DNA from: Flavobacterium endophyticum
Lineage (GTDB): Bacteria; Bacteroidota; Bacteroidia; Flavobacteriales; Flavobacteriaceae
Length of the DNA: 64,000 nt
Assembly (NCBI RefSeq): GCF_003634455.1
Contig: NZ_RBLC01000001.1
Coordinates: 1,054,001 to 1,118,000 of the forward strand
Reading direction: 5' to 3'
The notes beneath the pieces are model-generated. The model ran no database searches, had not been told where the DNA came from, and saw nothing but the letters and a program-made list of their open reading frames with translations. Shown one piece after another: positions 25,817 to 34,643 of the stretch; within the stretch, counting starts at the first letter, position 1, and the number at the start of each line of letters is the position of its first letter. The position numbers were made by a program, and so were the translations under genes.

Positions 25817-26400
25817 TCTATGTAAGCTAAAATAGCCAAAATTGTAAAAATTACATATTGCAATGCCAACATTCCCAAATCCCTATAGGCATACAATGGG
25901 ACGGCGATAATATCTGCTATGATCCACAGCGTCCAATTTTCAATCTTTTTCATTGCCATATACCACATGCCCGTAAAAAACAATCCTGAAGTAAAAATAT
26001 CGATATAGTTTTCAGGCTTGATTTCTTTGCCAAACAAATGGTACACAAAATATGTTACAACAATAGTAAGAAAAAATAATAATACTCCAATAGCTTTTTG
26101 CTTCCTATTCGTTCTCGAAATTTTTATGACATAATCGTTTTCCTTCATTCTTGACCAGTTAATCCAGCCATATACACTCATTATCGAAAAATAGATATTA
26201 AGCGTCATATCGGCAAAATAACCTGCTTTATAAAGAAGATAAACAGTGATGACCGTGGCTATAATTCCTGTTGGATATACCAAAATGTTTTCTTTCTTGG
26301 CATAATAGACGCTCAATATGCCAAAGACAAAAACAATGGCTTCGAGAATAATATCGAGGGTCGGTTTGTCTTTATAGGCTTCGAGAAAAAAATCAATCAT
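25771..26400 (-). CDS. pnuC: PnuC-family vitamin transporter (nicotinamide riboside likely)
   Basis: 209 residues with about seven membrane segments. YFSIMSVYGWINWSRMK resembles the PnuC YGWxxW motif, and NWTLWIIADIIAVPLYAY is typical of the substrate-binding half. PnuC proteins move nicotinamide riboside by facilitated diffusion trapped by a cytosolic kinase. Here the kinase-like domain overlaps the 3' end of this gene. The PnuT branch carries thiamine, and a TPP-controlled receptor lies nearby, so thiamine is an alternative substrate. The riboswitch is downstream of this gene, not in front of it. Confidence 0.85.
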   Translation of the reverse strand: MIDFFLEAYKDKPTLDIILEAIVFVFGILSVYYAKKENILVYPTGIIATVITVYLLYKAGYFADMTLNIYFSIMSVYGWINWSRMKENDYVIKISRTNRKQKAIGVLLFFLTIVVTYFVYHLFGKEIKPENYIDIFTSGLFFTGMWYMAMKKIENWTLWIIADIIAVPLYAYRDLGMLALQYVIFTILAILAYIEWRKILNSRQQIKSE

Positions 26401-26412
26401 TATATTTTGAGA

Positions 26413-27132
26413 TTAGGAATTTGTAAAAAAATCAGGATCATTTTCAAAAGCTGTTCCTATTACCACCAAATCAGCACCAGCTGTATAAGCATCCTTAATG
26501 CCTTGCATATTTTTAATGCCGCCGCCGACAATCAAAGGAATCTTTATATTTTTTGAGACTAAAGAAATCGTATCCAAAGGAACAGGCAGTTCTGCACCAC
26601 TCCCCGCTTCCAAATAAATCAGCTTGTTTCCTAAAAATTCTCCTGCCAGCGATGTTGCTACGGCAATCTCTGTATTATGTCTTGGCAAGGGTATTGTTTT
26701 GCTGACCGAAGCCACAGCAGTCTGATTGCCACTTTCAATCAAAATATAGCCCGTAGAAATAATTTCGAGATTGGATTTTTTTAAGATTGGCGCTGCTTTG
26801 ACCTGATGTTCGATCAAGAAATCTGGATTCCGTCCTGATAATAAAGTCAAAAACAAGATACCGTGGGCTTCTATTGAAATCTGAGACGGATTTCCTGGAA
26901 ACAGCACTATCGGAAGTTTTGTCTTTTCTTTTAGTTCGCGAATAATTACATCAATCGTATTTGTAAGCACAAGGCTTCCGCCAATGAAAATATGTGTAGC
27001 TGGAGATTGGTTTATTTTCGGGATGATATTTTCTAGTGAATCTAAAGCAACTTTATCGGGATCGAGAAGAATTGCCAGAAGCTTTTTGCCTTGAATTTTC
27101 GACTGGAGTATTTCGTTGTAGATATTCTGCAT
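26413..27132 (-). CDS. pcrB: geranylgeranylglyceryl phosphate synthase-like (PcrB/GGGPS) protein
   Basis: 239 residues with a TIM-barrel pattern: KKLLAILLDPDKVALDSL, HIFIGGSLVL, PIVLFPGNPSQIS, IYLEAGSGAELPVP and PLIVGGGIKNMQGIKDAYTAGADLVVIGTAFEND. It joins a polyprenyl diphosphate to glycerol-1-phosphate. Members of this family (group II GGGPS) are known in Flavobacteria, where the product's role is unclear. Starts 80 bases after the phosphopantetheinyl transferase gene, with its own promoter box, and ends 12 bases before pnuC. Confidence 0.9.
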   Translation of the reverse strand: MQNIYNEILQSKIQGKKLLAILLDPDKVALDSLENIIPKINQSPATHIFIGGSLVLTNTIDVIIRELKEKTKLPIVLFPGNPSQISIEAHGILFLTLLSGRNPDFLIEHQVKAAPILKKSNLEIISTGYILIESGNQTAVASVSKTIPLPRHNTEIAVATSLAGEFLGNKLIYLEAGSGAELPVPLDTISLVSKNIKIPLIVGGGIKNMQGIKDAYTAGADLVVIGTAFENDPDFFTNS

Positions 27133-27163
27133 TTTTGTTTAGGGAAATTCGCAAAGATTTTCA

Positions 27164-27171
27164 CAAAGCTA
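27164..27171 (-). promoter_or_regulatory. putative -7 box of pcrB (TAGCTTTG on minus strand)
   Basis: Exact TAnnTTTG match 32 bases before the pcrB ATG. No clear -33 box. Confidence 0.4.
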
Positions 27172-27212
27172 CATTAAAGAAATAAACTTGAACGATTTTA
27201 GGATATAGATTC

Positions 27213-27854
27213 TCATCGATTTCCTTTTTGGAAGGCATAGACAAGGGTGTAGTTTTCAATTTCTTCAAAACAGATATCAAATTCTATGTTTAGGTTTCCA
27301 AAAGTCAGAAGCGCTTTTGTTTTCTGATCTTTCATCTCGAATGGAGCGACAAAAATATGATCCTTGAAACTGATTCCTTTTTCATTCCTGATTTTAAAAA
27401 TTGCTTCTTTTACGCCCCAGATTACGGTTAATCTTGAAACGTAATCTTCTTCCTTTTTTTTATCTAAAAAGCCAAATTCGCTATTATCGACAAACTTATT
27501 GGCAATCAATATTATTTTTTCACGTCGGAGTTCGATATCGATTCCCACGTTTTCATCACTCAAAATTATGGCAGAAAAATCAAAAGAATGCGTTATCGAA
27601 ATATGGGTCTCGTTTTCAAGGTGGGGCTTCCCAAACTGATCATAGTGAAGCTGCAAATCATTATGTCTAGATTCTTGAAGCAATTTCCTGACGCTCAAAA
27701 AAGCTCTTTTGTGCACTTCCGATTTCATCGATTGAAGCCTGTCCAGCGTTTTTTCTTTTAGAATTACCTGTGAAAAAAGCTCATCAAAACTTTCCGTGAT
27801 TTTCCAGATCAGGATTTTAGTAGTCGGATTATATTGGGTGATTTTGTAGAGCAT
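27213..27854 (-). CDS. 4'-phosphopantetheinyl transferase superfamily protein
   Basis: 213 residues, Sfp-like layout. Motifs: HISITHSFDFSAIIL, NVGIDIELRRE (metal-binding D-x-E) and VIWGVKEAIFKIRNEKGISF (the WxxKEAxxK signature). It transfers phosphopantetheine from CoA to carrier proteins; which carrier cannot be told from this neighbourhood. Flavobacteria use such enzymes for fatty-acid carrier protein and for flexirubin or non-ribosomal products. Divergent from ahcY. Confidence 0.88.
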   Translation of the reverse strand: MLYKITQYNPTTKILIWKITESFDELFSQVILKEKTLDRLQSMKSEVHKRAFLSVRKLLQESRHNDLQLHYDQFGKPHLENETHISITHSFDFSAIILSDENVGIDIELRREKIILIANKFVDNSEFGFLDKKKEEDYVSRLTVIWGVKEAIFKIRNEKGISFKDHIFVAPFEMKDQKTKALLTFGNLNIEFDICFEEIENYTLVYAFQKGNR

Positions 27855-27984
27855 TCTTTTTTTAGATGACCGATTTCGCTAATATTGAGTATCAAAAAAA
27901 GGATTTGCTTCTTATTCAAACAATTACCATTATTAAACAAACCTTAAATAATTTTTTGGATTATTTTAATAAAAAGTAATTCCG

Positions 27985-27992
27985 TAAATTTG
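27985..27992 (+). promoter_or_regulatory. putative -7 box of ahcY (TAAATTTG)
   Basis: Exact TAnnTTTG match 34 bases before the ahcY ATG. A TTTG exists upstream (27955-27958), but at 26 bases it is too far for the usual 19-21 spacing. Confidence 0.5.
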
Positions 27993-28026
27993 CAAAAATT
28001 TTGATAATACAAATATATACAAATAG

Positions 28027-29343
28027 ATGAGTACAACGACATTACCTTTTGTAGCTTATAAAGTGAAAGATATTTCTCTTGCGGCTTGGGGAAGAAAAGA
28101 AATTGAATTGGCGGAAGCTGAAATGCCAGGCTTGATGGCACTTCGCAGAGAATATAAAGATGAGCAGCCTTTAAAAGGTGCTAGAATTGCAGGTTGTCTT
28201 CATATGACGATCCAGACTGCAGTTTTGATTGAGACGTTGATTGCTCTTGGAGCTGAAGTGACTTGGTCATCTTGCAATATTTTCTCTACACAAGATCAGG
28301 CTGCTGCTGCTATTGCTGCTGCTGGAATCCAAGTGTATGCTTGGAAAGGTTTGAATGAAGAGGAATTTGACTGGTGTATTGAGCAAACTTTATTCTTTGG
28401 AGAAGACAGAAAACCATTGAACATGATCTTAGATGATGGTGGTGATTTGACAAACATGGTTATTGATCGTTACCCAGAATTAGTTGCTGGAATCAAAGGT
28501 CTTTCTGAAGAAACAACTACAGGTGTTCACAGACTTTATGAGAGAGTAAAAGCTGGAACTCTACCAATGCCTGCAATCAACGTGAATGATTCTGTTACTA
28601 AATCTAAATTTGATAACAAATATGGCTGTAAAGAGTCTGCTGTTGATGCAATCCGTCGTGCAACTGACTTGATGTTGGCTGGAAAAAGAGTAATCGTTTG
28701 CGGTTATGGTGATGTTGGAAAAGGAACTGCTGCTTCTTTCAGAGGTGCTGGTTCTATCGTAACTGTTACTGAAATTGATCCAATCTGTGCATTGCAAGCT
28801 GCTATGGACGGATATGAAGTGAAACGATTAGATACTGTTATTGCTACAGCTGATATTATCATCACGACTACTGGAAACAAAGATATCGTTGTGGGAAGCC
28901 ACTTCGAAAAAATGAAAGACAAGACTGTTGTTTGTAACATCGGTCACTTCGATAACGAAATCGATATGGCTTGGTTAAACAAAAACCACGGTGCTTCAAA
29001 AATCGAAATCAAGCCTCAGGTTGATAAATATACTATCAACGGAAAAGATATTATCATCTTGGCGGAAGGTCGTTTAGTAAACCTTGGCTGTGCTACTGGC
29101 CACCCAAGTTTTGTAATGAGCAACTCTTTCACTAATCAAACTTTGGCTCAAATCGAATTGTGGAAAAACAGTGCCGCATACAAAAACGAAGTATACATGC
29201 TACCAAAACATTTAGATGAAAAAGTAGCTGCTTTGCACTTGGCTAAATTAGGCGTTGAATTGGAAACATTGAGAGAAGACCAAGCCGCTTATATTGGTGT
29301 TGAAGTTCAAGGCCCGTTTAAACCTGAATATTACAGATATTAA
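28027..29343 (+). CDS. ahcY: adenosylhomocysteinase
   Basis: 438 residues. Signatures: [32 protein letters not shown], the NAD-binding [19 protein letters not shown], and the C-terminal substrate loop [18 protein letters not shown] ending KPEYYRY. It splits S-adenosylhomocysteine to adenosine and homocysteine, sustaining methylation and recycling methionine. The gene looks rich in favoured codons, as for a highly expressed gene. Single gene with its own promoter box and terminator. Confidence 0.98.
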   Translation: MSTTTLPFVAYKVKDISLAAWGRKEIELAEAEMPGLMALRREYKDEQPLKGARIAGCLHMTIQTAVLIETLIALGAEVTWSSCNIFSTQDQAAAAIAAAGIQVYAWKGLNEEEFDWCIEQTLFFGEDRKPLNMILDDGGDLTNMVIDRYPELVAGIKGLSEETTTGVHRLYERVKAGTLPMPAINVNDSVTKSKFDNKYGCKESAVDAIRRATDLMLAGKRVIVCGYGDVGKGTAASFRGAGSIVTVTEIDPICALQAAMDGYEVKRLDTVIATADIIITTTGNKDIVVGSHFEKMKDKTVVCNIGHFDNEIDMAWLNKNHGASKIEIKPQVDKYTINGKDIIILAEGRLVNLGCATGHPSFVMSNSFTNQTLAQIELWKNSAAYKNEVYMLPKHLDEKVAALHLAKLGVELETLREDQAAYIGVEVQGPFKPEYYRY

Positions 29344-29376
29344 TCTATTTCAGATTTCTGAATTTAGATTTAAGAT

Positions 29377-29406
29377 AAAAACCTCGCTTTCGGCGAGGTT
29401 TTTTAT
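29377..29406. terminator. bidirectional terminator
   Basis: CCTCGC (29382-29387) / GCGAGG (29393-29398) with A-run before and T-run after. It closes ahcY and, on the minus strand, the end of the T6SS cargo arm. Confidence 0.9.
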
Positions 29407-29410
29407 TTTA

Positions 29411-30067
29411 TTAGAGTTTGGCAAATTTGCCGTCAGGAGTAATTTTATATTTGAGATATTGTGCAAAAGTAACGCCTGATTCATCCGACTTAAAGTCTTT
29501 GAGATGAATAATCTTGTCTGAATCAATATAGAAATATCGTGATGATTGTCCTAAATCGCTTCCGTTAAGATAGGATATAGGCAATTTGTCTATCACTTTC
29601 CCATCTTTGATACTCAACAATACGTTTTGGGTTTGACTTTCGGGATATTCGCAGGTCTTGCAATCTATTTTTCCTTCGTATAGCACAGATATTATCTTGA
29701 AGTTTTTGCCGTCAAAAACCTGAGCGCTTTTTAATTCTATTTTTGATTTTTTATTCTTCATGTCTCCAGAAGGAACAAATTCTTTGGCTATAAAAGTTTT
29801 TGCTTCCGGATGATCGACTTTGAAAGTATTTCTGGCAGGATTATCTCTATCCTGAAATAAAAACAGACTCAATTTGTTGTATAAAGAATCTTGGAGAGAA
29901 TTCTCCTTTGACCAATCTGCAGGAAATTCATGAAGCACGTCTTTATCGCCATACGGCAGGCTTACTTTAGAAGATTCGCTTATTCCTTTAACAGTACTTA
30001 CTTGGCTGATGCTTTTACTGCAAGAAAGCGTGGCTAGAAAAACGAGTATGGGAATTATTTTTTTCAT
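29411..30067 (-). CDS. lipoprotein, candidate immunity protein for the LAS-peptidase effector
   Basis: 218 residues from ATG 30067, chosen because it starts a lipoprotein signal (MKKIIPILVFLATLSC, Cys 16); a longer frame overlaps the effector gene without a signal. No known domain. A C-x-x-C pair lies near the centre (DCKTCEYPES). It begins one base after the effector's stop codon and is the last gene of the minus-strand arm. Periplasmic lipoproteins directly after T6SS cell-wall effectors are often immunity proteins; that role is inferred from position and export signal only. Confidence 0.65.
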   Translation of the reverse strand: MKKIIPILVFLATLSCSKSISQVSTVKGISESSKVSLPYGDKDVLHEFPADWSKENSLQDSLYNKLSLFLFQDRDNPARNTFKVDHPEAKTFIAKEFVPSGDMKNKKSKIELKSAQVFDGKNFKIISVLYEGKIDCKTCEYPESQTQNVLLSIKDGKVIDKLPISYLNGSDLGQSSRYFYIDSDKIIHLKDFKSDESGVTFAQYLKYKITPDGKFAKL

Positions 30068-30068
30068 T

Positions 30069-31595
30069 CTATTGGTATATGTTATGAATCGAGTTACCGT
30101 CAAAATCTCCAGAATGCAAATGGTCGTTGTGATCTGTAGCATACCTGTGCGCATTTCGCAACCAGGCTTGCTGCGTTGTTCCGGCTATTACTTGGGCAAA
30201 ATTCCAATCTACAAAAGCATTTAATAAATTCTGTTCGTTTTGTCGATTAGCCAGATAGCTCGTGTCAACACTATCTCCGTTCGGGTGTGCCAAACTCGGG
30301 TAGCTGGTCGCATCGCCAAAACACATTCCTGTTGAGTTGACTCCTGCTAATCCGTATTGCGATAAAACGCCGACAAATGCTGCAAAACAGTCCGGGTTGC
30401 AGAATCGCCTTTGGGTATTGGAAAATCCATAAGCAATAACACGGCCATTTACGGCAACATTTAGCGTGTCCGGCATTCTGACCAAAGGCACATTAGTTCC
30501 GGATGCTGTATAGCGGACAATTCTCAAGGCGCCTGGAAAAGCTCTGGCATTTCTATCATTTCTGTGTGTTCCAGTCGTTACGATAGCATTTGCAAAAATA
30601 TGATTGGTTTGTGCCGCTCCACCGGCAGGAGCATTTTCTGTACGGAGCGCTCCTTGAGGCACTGCTCCAAGCTGCTGTCCATTATTCCTGCCCATGACAG
30701 AGGTTTTATTGCATGTTGCAATAAATATTTCATTACCATAAATATCGTAATGATAATAGGTTACTTGTGTAGAACTTGGATTTTCAAGTTTGCTGATTTT
30801 CCTTCTGACGGTACCATTCATAGGGAGGAAATTATACGTTCCGTCTGTATAGGCAGTTCCCGATTGAACCCTAGCATAGATTTCATAAAAATTCCTGTTC
30901 CCTACCCTAAATCTTCCTTGTGCATCACTATTCAGGAAAACGCCTGCTTCTTTGACTTCTTCTGTGCTATCTGGACCATAAGCACAAGGCTCATTATCTG
31001 TTCTTTCTACCACTACTTCCAAATTGGCAGTATGCGTTGCCGCCGCCGCTATATTGGTCGCCCAAGTATTGAAGTCGGTTCTTAAAGATGGCCTAAGTTG
31101 TAGTTTTATAATCGCTTTATTTTCATGGTCGGCAAGATTCGTATAATGGTCGTGTGTTCCCGTTGGGTTTTCGGTTGTTCCTTTATTATTTAAGGCATCG
31201 AAATTACCGACAATAGCAGTCATTTTTCTCCTGACTTCAAAATTCTGAGTTTCTGGATTAAACCACATCAGATTCAGGGTTTCTGTATTTCCAGTTAATG
31301 TATTGTCGCTTGGCCTGATGACAGCGTCAATGGACAAAGTTGCCATATTTTCCGTTTCGATAACCAGATAAACGGTCTTGCCTAAAACAGAATCAAATGG
31401 CGTGTTTTGTCCGCCTTCCTGCTGTGCATGAAGGGAATCTATCCGAGTAAATGCCACATTCGCTCCTTGTTGGGTAACGGTCTTTTTTGCAAAATAAACA
31501 CGGGTTATCTTTTGCAAGCTATCATCTGGCGTAACCGGAGAATAAGGCGGATTGAGCGTTACTGTTTGTCCTGTATCATCAATTGTTATCGGCAT
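30069..31595 (-). CDS. T6SS effector candidate: shared N-terminal domain plus LAS/M15-type zinc peptidase
   Basis: 508 residues, no signal peptide. Residues about 25-205 resemble the N-terminal domain of two other cargo proteins here (RVYFAKK at 32-38, VYLVIET at 75-81, later IIKLQLRPS and LEVVVER). The C-terminal region has a zinc-peptidase pattern: HPNGDSVD (H437, D444; H-x-x-G-x-x-x-D) and NDHLH (H492, H494). This is the ligand set of LAS enzymes (VanX/M15, MepA/M74) that cut peptidoglycan peptides. Cysteines between about 200 and 430 suggest a disulfide-stabilised middle domain. Its start overlaps the adaptor-like gene by 17 bases, and a lipoprotein follows. Confidence 0.7.
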   Translation of the reverse strand: MPITIDDTGQTVTLNPPYSPVTPDDSLQKITRVYFAKKTVTQQGANVAFTRIDSLHAQQEGGQNTPFDSVLGKTVYLVIETENMATLSIDAVIRPSDNTLTGNTETLNLMWFNPETQNFEVRRKMTAIVGNFDALNNKGTTENPTGTHDHYTNLADHENKAIIKLQLRPSLRTDFNTWATNIAAAATHTANLEVVVERTDNEPCAYGPDSTEEVKEAGVFLNSDAQGRFRVGNRNFYEIYARVQSGTAYTDGTYNFLPMNGTVRRKISKLENPSSTQVTYYHYDIYGNEIFIATCNKTSVMGRNNGQQLGAVPQGALRTENAPAGGAAQTNHIFANAIVTTGTHRNDRNARAFPGALRIVRYTASGTNVPLVRMPDTLNVAVNGRVIAYGFSNTQRRFCNPDCFAAFVGVLSQYGLAGVNSTGMCFGDATSYPSLAHPNGDSVDTSYLANRQNEQNLLNAFVDWNFAQVIAGTTQQAWLRNAHRYATDHNDHLHSGDFDGNSIHNIYQ

Positions 31596-32472
31596 CGTTT
31601 AATTCATTTAATTGATAACTTATTGTTTTTTTATAATTCTCTCCGAATGAAAATTCAATCGAAATACTTGCTTTTTTAACCGTTCCTGTATTCATATCAA
31701 AAATAAAACTGCCATCATATTTGTCCAGATTAGGCCTATCTTTTGCTGAATCAAATAAAATTCCTTTATTTTTTATTGATTTAAAAATCATGTCGTTGTA
31801 AAATGGCGCAATCATTTTTCCCTTTACTACAACTTCAAGTTCTCGTTCTTTTAATTTTATTTTTTTTACCCGAGCTTCTTCTCCGATATTAACAACAGCA
31901 TTTTCAACAAAATTCAAATATCTCACGCTTCTTTTTTTAATTGACAGAGGCGTATAGCTATCATAAAACGGATTCAGAAACAGGCCATGCTGTCTGTAAT
32001 TTTTTATATCTAAAAGAATTCTCATATCGTTACTATAGAAATCCCTGAGATATTGAAACATTTCTTCTACTTTCGGCCCGACATTACTTTTTGCTAATCT
32101 TTCTATTTTTTCTTCTAGCCTTTTTTGAATCTGATGTTGATTTACTAATTTATTGATGTTTAAATGTCGGTCTGTTTCTAAAATTATATCATCATTTACC
32201 TCAGCAATTCGTGCTAAAAAATCTTTTTCTGCCAAAGAAACGGTTCTGTTTTTATACTCAATATCAAAGACTTCTAATTGGATCAAATACGTTTCAAAAT
32301 CTTTTTTTAATACTGTTGAATGTATTGTTTTATTAACTTCGCTTTTTAAAACACTGCCGTTTTCTGTTGTTATTTCCATCATCGAAAATTCATAAAACTG
32401 CAAATGTTCTTCAAGGTATAAGCAGATATCTAACTCTTTTATGCCTTCAATTGTATCGGTAATATTTCGCAT
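31579..32472 (-). CDS. unnamed T6SS cargo-adaptor candidate
   Basis: 297 residues, no signal peptide, Lys/Glu/Ile-rich. No known domain. The central region (about 80-180) shows similarity by eye to the protein at 41158-41907: an LxxIAEVNDDI-type helix, NINKLVNQHQIQKRLEEKIE against RIFNKAELSSRWQKTSRELE, then LLDIKNYRQHGLFLNPFY against LSSYKMFGLYFHGLFGNY. Both genes directly precede an effector gene; this one overlaps the LAS-peptidase gene by 17 bases. A chaperone or adaptor that loads the effector is the simplest idea, but it is inference. Strongly AT-rich. Confidence 0.6.
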   Translation of the reverse strand: MRNITDTIEGIKELDICLYLEEHLQFYEFSMMEITTENGSVLKSEVNKTIHSTVLKKDFETYLIQLEVFDIEYKNRTVSLAEKDFLARIAEVNDDIILETDRHLNINKLVNQHQIQKRLEEKIERLAKSNVGPKVEEMFQYLRDFYSNDMRILLDIKNYRQHGLFLNPFYDSYTPLSIKKRSVRYLNFVENAVVNIGEEARVKKIKLKERELEVVVKGKMIAPFYNDMIFKSIKNKGILFDSAKDRPNLDKYDGSFIFDMNTGTVKKASISIEFSFGENYKKTISYQLNELNDADNN

Positions 32473-32515
32473 AGTAAGACTTTTGCTTTTGAATTAGATT
32501 GAATTTAAAAATCAA

Positions 32516-33133
32516 TTACTGCCAATCCATTTTAACACCTTTCTTTTTGTTGGCTATGCATTCTTCAATTGTATATTTTACTGGGCAATCAAAACAATCT
32601 TCTTTTGCAAAAGCATAGCCGTCATTTAATGTAATTGTATCTTTAATTTTAATTTTCTTTTCACTTTGACATATAGCATTGGCTTGAAATGATTCATAAT
32701 CATTTTCTCCAATTTTTATGTCTTTCGATCCATAGCTGTAAGTAAGTAACTTAACAATATAACCGTCTTTATTATTCACTACCATCTCATACGCTTTGGA
32801 AGATGAAGTGCTTGAATATTTAATTACAGTATTGTTTTTATCCGTCACAATTTTATCAATTGCAAAATCATACTGTAATAGGGGCTGATTATTTATCACT
32901 CTATTTGAAACTGGAACTTTAATTTTTATAGTTCCACTATTGCTGATCGTATAGCATGCCTTGCAATTGTATTCTGTTGGCTGAGAAATTTTGCCAATAA
33001 CTTTATTGTTTTCATAGACCAAAGTTGAATCTGCAGCAAGACTATTTTTCTCTGTCATGCTGTGATTCTGGGCTTTGCATGAAAGCAAAATCATACAAGT
33101 AATTAATAAGCTGCTCGTTATCTTCTTACGCAT
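32516..33133 (-). CDS. lipoprotein, candidate immunity protein for the upstream GH19-like effector
   Basis: 205 residues with a lipoprotein signal (RKKITSSLLITCMILLSC; lipobox Cys 19). No recognised domain. Three C-x-x-C-type pairs (NCKACYT, DCFDCPV, plus a later Cys) suggest disulfides or metal. Its start overlaps the end of the GH19-like gene by 16 bases, which couples the two. Position and periplasmic location fit an immunity protein against a cell-wall glycan hydrolase. The coding sequence is notably AT-rich. Confidence 0.6.
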   Translation of the reverse strand: MRKKITSSLLITCMILLSCKAQNHSMTEKNSLAADSTLVYENNKVIGKISQPTEYNCKACYTISNSGTIKIKVPVSNRVINNQPLLQYDFAIDKIVTDKNNTVIKYSSTSSSKAYEMVVNNKDGYIVKLLTYSYGSKDIKIGENDYESFQANAICQSEKKIKIKDTITLNDGYAFAKEDCFDCPVKYTIEECIANKKKGVKMDWQ

Positions 33134-34629
33134 TCGGTATCGTATTTAAAAAATTCTTTGGTCCATTTCGTATAATTCTGTCTTTCTGCTAAATTAGTTT
33201 CGCCACCATTAATCGCTACTGTAACTAATCTTATATTTTCGTTTTCAAGTCCTTTATCCATTTCAGCTAGAGTGGTTGGCTTGTAGACCGTTGAAAACCA
33301 TCCTGCCGAATTAAAAGCATGAAATAATTCTTGAGATATTTTTTTCGCAAACGTTTTTAAACCATCATAAAAAGCCGTGTCTAATCCGGCAGTATTGGCA
33401 GCCGGTCTATTAGCAACACATTCGCCAACGCTCTCATAACCGCTTCTTGTGGTCATATACGTTTGAGAAAAGGTTGTTGTGTTTATATAATCATAATAGG
33501 CCAAATAATTGTAATCGTGCGTTATTTGCTTCATACCTCTACCTTGGAAATCTACTCCTCCTTTATAATTGCTCGGCACGCTGGATCTACTTTCATACGT
33601 ATAGGTAAAGCTTATTGTTTCTAAATACATTTGACCGATAAAGTGAATTTTTCTTTTGCATGTATTTATGCCAAACTTTTTAAACATGGCATTCATTTCG
33701 TTGACGAATAATTGGATTTTATCTCTATTGTCTGAAATCTTGCCGGTAGAAATTGAAATTTCGGTTATTTTTTCGCCTCCGCTATTAAAGAAATGATCTC
33801 TCTTGCTGACATAATTCTGCTTGTCTCTAAGATGATAAATCAGGTCTATCATTTCATCAACAGTAATATCTCTATTGCAATAACATGGCGTACCCAAAAC
33901 TTCAAATTGTTGCTGTTGTTGATTTAAAAACTCTTGTGTTTCATCAGGAAATTTTATTTCGTCTGTGGTTTCTGTTACTTCGCCTTTTAAATATACAAAA
34001 GCATTTTTATCGGTTCTTTTTTCAAATTTTTCTACTAGCTTTTTTAAATCTGCATCTGCTTTCGGTCGTAACGTAATTTCTTGCTCGTATTCATTTTTGT
34101 CTTTTGTAATTGAAAATTCAACTTTGTCTTTTTCTTGATCTCCAATCAGAAATTTTACTGGGGCGTCATAAACTGCTTCAGGATTTGCCAATTTGTTTTC
34201 ATTGATTTGGACAGTCAATTTTGCCTTATCTCCATTGCATCTTACCACGATATAAACCTTATTGCCGATTGTTGCTTTTGGAATTTTCACCATTTCAAAT
34301 CCATCTTCCTCTTGTTCTTCCCAAGTTACTTTTATTTGATCATTGGGTTTTAAGGCGGCAGTATGATCGGGATCGGTTGCTAAATTTCGGATGGTCTTTT
34401 TTTCGGTCTTAAAGCTATCTGTGTATTTTTTTTTAACATCCGCAATTTTTCCGCCACTCTTTACCGTATAGGTTTCTTCCTTTGGCGTCCATTTATATTT
34501 TTTCTTTTTCTCGGCAAAATAAATAGCAATAACGTCCACTAAATGATCAACAACATGTGGCGTATCATATACTTTTTGATTCGGATTTGCTGAATACGAT
34601 TCGTTATTTTGTTCTTCACTTTGTGCCAT
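33118..34629 (-). CDS. T6SS effector candidate: shared N-terminal domain with LysM insert, GH19-like hydrolase
   Basis: 503 residues, no signal peptide. The shared N-terminal domain spans about 28-220 (IAIYFAEK, KVYIVVRCNG, EQEITLRPKADADLKKLVEK, AFVYLKGEV) and is interrupted at about 54-101 by a LysM-like stretch (YTVKSGGKIADVKKKYT ... LKPNDQIKV) that may bind glycan. The C-terminal part (about 250-500) resembles GH19 chitinase/lysozyme: KRKIHFIGQMYLETISF with candidate acids E337 and E346, FQGRGMKQITHDYNY, and TVAINGGETN. It probably cuts the peptidoglycan glycan strand. There is no PAAR part, so it needs another spike or an adaptor. Confidence 0.68.
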   Translation of the reverse strand: MAQSEEQNNESYSANPNQKVYDTPHVVDHLVDVIAIYFAEKKKKYKWTPKEETYTVKSGGKIADVKKKYTDSFKTEKKTIRNLATDPDHTAALKPNDQIKVTWEEQEEDGFEMVKIPKATIGNKVYIVVRCNGDKAKLTVQINENKLANPEAVYDAPVKFLIGDQEKDKVEFSITKDKNEYEQEITLRPKADADLKKLVEKFEKRTDKNAFVYLKGEVTETTDEIKFPDETQEFLNQQQQQFEVLGTPCYCNRDITVDEMIDLIYHLRDKQNYVSKRDHFFNSGGEKITEISISTGKISDNRDKIQLFVNEMNAMFKKFGINTCKRKIHFIGQMYLETISFTYTYESRSSVPSNYKGGVDFQGRGMKQITHDYNYLAYYDYINTTTFSQTYMTTRSGYESVGECVANRPAANTAGLDTAFYDGLKTFAKKISQELFHAFNSAGWFSTVYKPTTLAEMDKGLENENIRLVTVAINGGETNLAERQNYTKWTKEFFKYDTECVRR

Positions 34630-34643
34630 TGCAATTTGGTTTT

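Noticed and set aside
30564-31085. 173-residue plus-strand open frame opposite the LAS-peptidase effector
   Set aside because: Antisense shadow: Cys/Ile-rich translation without a recognisable domain, while the minus-strand frame has shared-domain and zinc motifs.
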